A stretch of DNA of 17,195 nt, taken from NCBI GenBank assembly GCA_036274645.1, contig DASUFH010000343.1:1-17195 (forward strand). Reading direction: 5' to 3'. The stretch's first letter is position 1. Each line of letters begins with the position of its first letter. This DNA comes from DASUFH01 sp036274645 (lineage in GTDB: Bacteria; Acidobacteriota; Terriglobia; 20CM-2-55-15). Shown here one piece after another: positions 13,934 through 17,195 of the stretch. The notes under the pieces were generated by a model. It saw nothing but the letters and a program-made list of their open reading frames with translations. It did not search any database and was not told the DNA's origin. Position numbers and translations under genes: made by a program.

Positions 13934-15889
13934 ATGCGGTTTCGACAGATGGTATTGCCTGGTTTGATCGCCGGCGCACTGGTCACGCTCCGGCCGGGCG
14001 GACTATCCGCTCAGAACACGAACCTGTACTGGGGCGATACCCACCTGCACACCTCCTACTCCAGCGACGCGTACAACTGGGGAAACGTCAACGCGGACCC
14101 GGACACCGCATATCGATTCGCCAGGGGTCTTCCTGTAATCCATCCGACTCTCGGTAGCCGCGTACGACGTAAACAGCCGCTGGATTTCCTGGCCGTCACG
14201 GATCATGCCGAAGGCTTCGGGCTGGGCGCGAACTTGACTCCAGAAGGAACGCCGGCGCCGACTGCCGCAGCACGCGGCGGAGCGCAGGCCCCGGCAGCAG
14301 GCGGAGCGCGCGGCGGCGCCCGCGGCGCAGGTCAGGCTGCTGCCCGTGGCGCTCGGGGCGCGGGTCAGGCTGCTGCCCGTGGCCCTCGGGGCGCGGGTCA
14401 GGCTGCTGCCCGTGGCGCGCGGGGCGCGGGTCAGGCTGCCGCAGGCGCGGCCCGTGGCGCGGCTCCGGCTGCGCGGGGCGGAGCGCGCGGAGGGGGACGC
14501 GGCGACGCGGCGGCGCAGACTGCGCGCCTTCAGGCCGCGTGGCCCCTCTATGTCGACGCCGCCGAAAAGAACAACGAGCCCGGTGTATTCACCACGTTCG
14601 TCGGCTGGGAGTTCACCTCCATGCAGAACGGCAACAACCATCGCGTGGTATTCACTTCCGCCGACGGCGCGCGGGCCAAACAGTTCCTGCCGTTCTCCAC
14701 CCGCGACAGCAATCGCCCCGAAGACCTCTGGAACTGGCTCGATCAGACGAGCGCGCGGCTCGGCATCGAATTCGTCGCCATTCCTCACAATTCGAATATC
14801 TCCAATGGCCACATGTTCGACGCGGTCGACAGCGACGGCCGTCCGTTTACAGCCGAATACGCCCGCGCCCGCATCCGGTGGGAACCGCTGGTCGAGATAT
14901 CCCAGATCAAGGGCACATCGGAAACCCATCCCATGCTTTCGCCCAATGATGAGTTCGCGAATTTCGAAATCTACCAGGCGCTTCTCAATGGAGGAATCAG
15001 TCAGCCGACGCCCGCCGACTACGTGCGGACAGCGCTGTTGCGGGGGCTGCAGCTCGAGGCGACGCTCGGAGTGAACCCGTTCAAAATCGGCATTGAGGCG
15101 GCGACCGACTCGCACACCGGACTCTCGTCCGCGGAGGAAGACAATTTCTTCGGCAAGTCGGTAATCGATTCGACACCCGCGGCAGGCCCCGTCCGCATGA
15201 TGAACCTGTGGGAGGCCGACGGCTGGGACTTCTCTGCGGGAGGATCGACCGGGGTATGGGCGACGGCCAACACGCGCGAAGCCATCCTGGCGGCATTCAA
15301 GCGCAAGGAGGTCTACGGCACGTCCGGCACGAGGATTGCGCTGCGTGTTTTTGGAGGCTACGGCTATGAAACCCGCGACGCCGAGGCGCGCAATCTCCCC
15401 GAGGCCGGGTACAAGGGCGGCGTGCCGATGGGTGGAGACCTGAAGGCCGCGCCAAATGGAAAGCGCGTCACGTTACTGATTCAAGCGGTCAAGGACCCCA
15501 CGGGCGCCAATCTCGATCGTGTTCAGGTCATCAAGGGCTGGCTGGATGAAAAAGGCGAAACGCACGAACGGGTCTACGACGCCGTCTGGTCCGGCAACCG
15601 CAAAAAGGGAGCCGACGGCAAATTGCCCCCAGTGGGATCGACCGTGGATCTGAAAAAAGGCGCCTACACCAACACCATCGGCAGCGCGCAACTGACCACC
15701 GTCTGGACCGACCCGGATTTCAACCCGCGCGAACGCGCGTTCTACTACGTCCGGACTCTGGAGATCCCGACGCCGCGCCACAACACGTACGACGCGCTGG
15801 CGCTTGGCATGGATCCCGCCACGGCTCACGCCCGGCCGGCCACGCTGCAGGAACGCGCGTTTTCCTCACCGATCTGGTACACCCCATGA
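13934..15889 (+). CDS. Secreted DUF3604 (PHP-like metal-dependent hydrolase) protein with Ala/Arg/Gly repeat insertion
   Basis: The protein has 651 residues from the ATG at 13934, which has GGAGG (13925-13929) four nt upstream. The ATG at 13931 is nearly equivalent, and an in-frame ATG at 13895 lacks these features. A signal peptide (about 1-27, ending LSAQ) precedes the DUF3604 domain. DUF3604 motifs are clear: YWGDTHLHTSYSSDAY with the HxH pair at 37 and 39, LDFLAVTDHAE near 84-93, IPHNSNISNGHMF, EPLVEISQIKGTSETHPMLS, DEFANFEIY, and ATDSHTG. The histidine and aspartate clusters resemble the PHP phosphoesterase metal site; the substrate of the family is not established. Right after TDHAE a low-complexity insert of about 95 residues, rich in Ala, Gly and Arg, includes four copies of an 11-residue repeat. 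The stop overlaps the next start as ATGA, so the isomerase is translationally coupled. Confidence 0.9.
   Translation: MRFRQMVLPGLIAGALVTLRPGGLSAQNTNLYWGDTHLHTSYSSDAYNWGNVNADPDTAYRFARGLPVIHPTLGSRVRRKQPLDFLAVTDHAEGFGLGANLTPEGTPAPTAAARGGAQAPAAGGARGGARGAGQAAARGARGAGQAAARGPRGAGQAAARGARGAGQAAAGAARGAAPAARGGARGGGRGDAAAQTARLQAAWPLYVDAAEKNNEPGVFTTFVGWEFTSMQNGNNHRVVFTSADGARAKQFLPFSTRDSNRPEDLWNWLDQTSARLGIEFVAIPHNSNISNGHMFDAVDSDGRPFTAEYARARIRWEPLVEISQIKGTSETHPMLSPNDEFANFEIYQALLNGGISQPTPADYVRTALLRGLQLEATLGVNPFKIGIEAATDSHTGLSSAEEDNFFGKSVIDSTPAAGPVRMMNLWEADGWDFSAGGSTGVWATANTREAILAAFKRKEVYGTSGTRIALRVFGGYGYETRDAEARNLPEAGYKGGVPMGGDLKAAPNGKRVTLLIQAVKDPTGANLDRVQVIKGWLDEKGETHERVYDAVWSGNRKKGADGKLPPVGSTVDLKKGAYTNTIGSAQLTTVWTDPDFNPRERAFYYVRTLEIPTPRHNTYDALALGMDPATAHARPATLQERAFSSPIWYTP
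14321..14452 (+). repeat. Four 33-bp tandem repeats coding for RGAGQAAARGA-type units
   Basis: The units start at 14321, 14354, 14387 and 14420 and are in frame with the DUF3604 gene. Copies 2 and 3 are nearly identical, while copies 1 and 4 diverge at their ends. Each encodes RGAGQAAARG[AP] or a variant. Being a multiple of three, changes in copy number would not break the gene, so the number may vary between strains. Confidence 0.9.
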
Positions 15890-16815
15890 TTTCTGACTCT
15901 GGATCCGGACAGCGCTCCGGGGGCTGGCTTGCGGCCGGCCTCCGGGAGCCGCTTGTCCACTTTGTTCTTATTGGCGGGCTGGTCTTTGCCGCCTTCCACC
16001 TGCTGAACGCTTCGCCTGCCGCAGACTCCAGGACCATCGTCGTGGACCGGAACGCCATCATTACGTTCATGCAATACCGTTCGAACGCATTCGAGGGCGA
16101 ACTATTCGGCAAACAGTTCGATAACCTCTCTGAAGAGCAGCGCAAAGCGCTCGTGGACCAGTATGTGCGCGAAGAAGCGCTCTATCGCGAAGCGCTCGGA
16201 ATGGGGCTCGACAGAGAGGATTACATCATTCGCCAGCGACTGGTCCAGAAACTGGAGTTTCTGGTGGACGACACGGCTGCCGAAGCGCCCCCCGGCGACA
16301 CGGAACTGGTCGATTTCTATCAGAAGAACCAGACCGATTACGTCGAGCCCCCGGTCTATACGTTTACGCATGTCTTCTTCGACGCCGAAAAACGGGGCGC
16401 CGAAAATGCGCGCGCGGCGGCGAGCCAGATGCTCGTCACGCTGAATCGCAACCACACGCCATTCGACGCCGCGTCGTCGCTTGGAGACCGGCCGCTCTTT
16501 TTTCAAAACTACGTGGACCGGACACGGGACTTCGTGGTCAGTCACATGGGCGAGCCGCTGACCGCCGCGCTGGACCACGTCGAGCCGTCCTCCGCCGTCT
16601 GGCGCGGCCCCTACGAATCGCCGTATGGCTGGCACCTGATTCTTCTGACGGAGCGGCGGTCAGGGCGACTGCCTCCACTCGAGGAGATCCGGCAACGGGT
16701 GGCGGAAGACTACGAGCGAGGCGCCAACGATCGCGCCCGGCGGAAAGCGGTCGACGAACTGGTCTCCAAATACCGCGTACGCGTAAACGGTTTCTCCGTG
16801 GGGACAACTCCTTGA
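15886..16815 (+). CDS. Membrane-anchored parvulin-type (PpiC-like) peptidyl-prolyl cis-trans isomerase
   Basis: The protein has 309 residues. A short N-terminus precedes one transmembrane helix (about 23-41), placing the rest outside the cytoplasm. A helical SurA/PpiD-like chaperone region (about 50-150, with LSEEQRKALVDQYVREEALY) leads to the parvulin domain from about 155. That domain begins EPPVYTFTHVFFD and ends with the characteristic GPYESPYGWHLILLTER (241-257) and PLEEIRQRV. The family assists folding of exported proteins by isomerising X-Pro bonds. The middle of the isomerase domain looks diverged, so the chaperone role may dominate. The ATG overlaps the DUF3604 stop by 4 bp and its own TGA overlaps the next TTG start by 4 bp. 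The coupling suggests it is a dedicated foldase for its neighbours, which is inference. Confidence 0.87.
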   Translation: MISDSGSGQRSGGWLAAGLREPLVHFVLIGGLVFAAFHLLNASPAADSRTIVVDRNAIITFMQYRSNAFEGELFGKQFDNLSEEQRKALVDQYVREEALYREALGMGLDREDYIIRQRLVQKLEFLVDDTAAEAPPGDTELVDFYQKNQTDYVEPPVYTFTHVFFDAEKRGAENARAAASQMLVTLNRNHTPFDAASSLGDRPLFFQNYVDRTRDFVVSHMGEPLTAALDHVEPSSAVWRGPYESPYGWHLILLTERRSGRLPPLEEIRQRVAEDYERGANDRARRKAVDELVSKYRVRVNGFSVGTTP

Positions 16816-17195
16816 GGCGGACGATCCCCCTGGTTGGCCTTCTCTTTGCATTCTCTGTGCCGCTGGCGGCGCACGACAGCCGCCCGATTCTGGTAGAGAT
16901 CTCGGAACTTGGAAATGGGCGGTACACCGTGCAGTGGAAGGTTCCGACCTCGCTGCCGCCGGCTGAAGCCCCCGACGTCGTCCTGCCGGAGGACTGCGCG
17001 CAACAAGGAACGGGTTTCAACACGAGCAGCGAGACGGCATTGCTGCGCCGGCGAACGTTCGAATGCGCTCAACCGCTGACGAATCGCGCCATCCAACTGC
17101 GGTATCCGCTGCTGAATCCTTCATTGTCGGCGTTGTTTCGAATGAAGGCGTCTTCGGGTGAAACCTACACGCGGTTGCTCGGCCCCGACGAGCTG
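16812..17195 (+). CDS. HupE/UreJ-family membrane protein, N-terminal part (cut by window end)
   Basis: The frame opens at TTG 16812, overlapping the isomerase stop as TTGA, and runs open for 128 codons to the edge of the window. It begins MRRTIPLVGLLFAFSVPLAA, a good signal peptide, followed by HDSRPILVEISELGNGRYTV and WKVP. A signal peptide, then AHxxRP, then a beta-rich extracytoplasmic region is the usual N-terminus of the long HupE/UreJ proteins, whose C-terminal half is a multi-helix membrane domain related to nickel/cobalt permeases; that half lies outside the window. Two cysteines in the periplasmic part (in EDCAQQ and FECAQ) could form a disulphide. No ATG or GTG lies near the start, so the TTG is chosen on the overlap and the signal peptide. 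The family assignment from the N-terminus alone is moderately sure. Confidence 0.68.
   Translation, partial: MRRTIPLVGLLFAFSVPLAAHDSRPILVEISELGNGRYTVQWKVPTSLPPAEAPDVVLPEDCAQQGTGFNTSSETALLRRRTFECAQPLTNRAIQLRYPLLNPSLSALFRMKASSGETYTRLLGPDEL

Noticed and set aside
14321..14452. Tandem repeats considered as a CRISPR array
   Set aside because: The units are directly adjacent with no unique spacers, are in frame with the gene, and encode a periodic peptide.
14003..15115. A 370-residue minus-strand open frame opposite the DUF3604 gene
   Set aside because: It is antisense to strongly conserved DUF3604 motifs, contains the mirror of the tandem repeat, and shows no recognisable protein features; long antisense frames are common in GC-rich genes.
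16102..16635. Minus-strand open frame of 177 codons opposite the isomerase gene
   Set aside because: The plus strand has a signal anchor and parvulin motifs with coupled overlaps on both sides; the antisense frame has no such support.

Overview
The window reads as GC-rich bacterial chromosome, most likely from an Acidobacteriota genome. The grounds are two adjacent secreted carboxypeptidase-regulatory-like (beta-sandwich) proteins of the kind expanded in that phylum, together with a PQQ-type sugar dehydrogenase, a DUF3604 protein and a bacterial alpha-2-macroglobulin. This is inferred from gene content; there is no rRNA or other marker to fix the taxon. Apart from seryl-tRNA synthetase, every protein gene appears to encode an exported or membrane protein, so this is a cell-envelope region.

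Layout, left to right. (1) 26-3868, minus strand: two tandem paralogous secreted proteins, transcribed from a promoter near 3893-3921. (2) 3869-4540: a 672-base gap holding that promoter with a perfect TTGACA-C-TGTCAA palindrome, a plus-strand candidate structured RNA of about 200 nt that resembles 6S RNA in layout, its Rho-independent terminator, and a degenerate palindromic repeat. (3) 4541-11003, minus strand: a three-gene overlapping operon of a DUF1175/YfaT-like protein with an NlpC/P60-like Cys-His pair, a 1571-residue thioester-containing alpha-2-macroglobulin, and a six-helix membrane protein of unknown function. (4) 11129-12415, plus strand: serS. (5) 12539-13750, minus strand: a secreted PQQ-dependent aldose dehydrogenase. 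(6) 13934-17195, plus strand: a translationally coupled run of a DUF3604 PHP-like metallohydrolase, a membrane-anchored parvulin-type prolyl isomerase, and the start of a HupE/UreJ-type membrane protein cut by the window edge.

The most unusual structure is a family of palindromic elements built on GGGACAGCCTCC / GGAGGCTGTCCC. A clear or degenerate relative occupies each of the four junctions between transcription units from 4.4 to 13.8 kb. The one at 12421-12546 is a perfect 49-bp inverted repeat. The same 18-bp end sequence sits at the 3' ends of two unrelated genes and overlaps their stop codons. This suggests a REP/MITE-like element moved in trans that also works as a terminator, although no transposase lies in the window.

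Functionally, the macroglobulin operon looks like an envelope-defence unit that traps proteases. The DUF3604-parvulin-HupE run looks like an exported metalloenzyme with its own foldase and possible metal-handling partner; that link is inference from coupling and domain identity. No tRNA, rRNA, CRISPR array or transposase gene was found.
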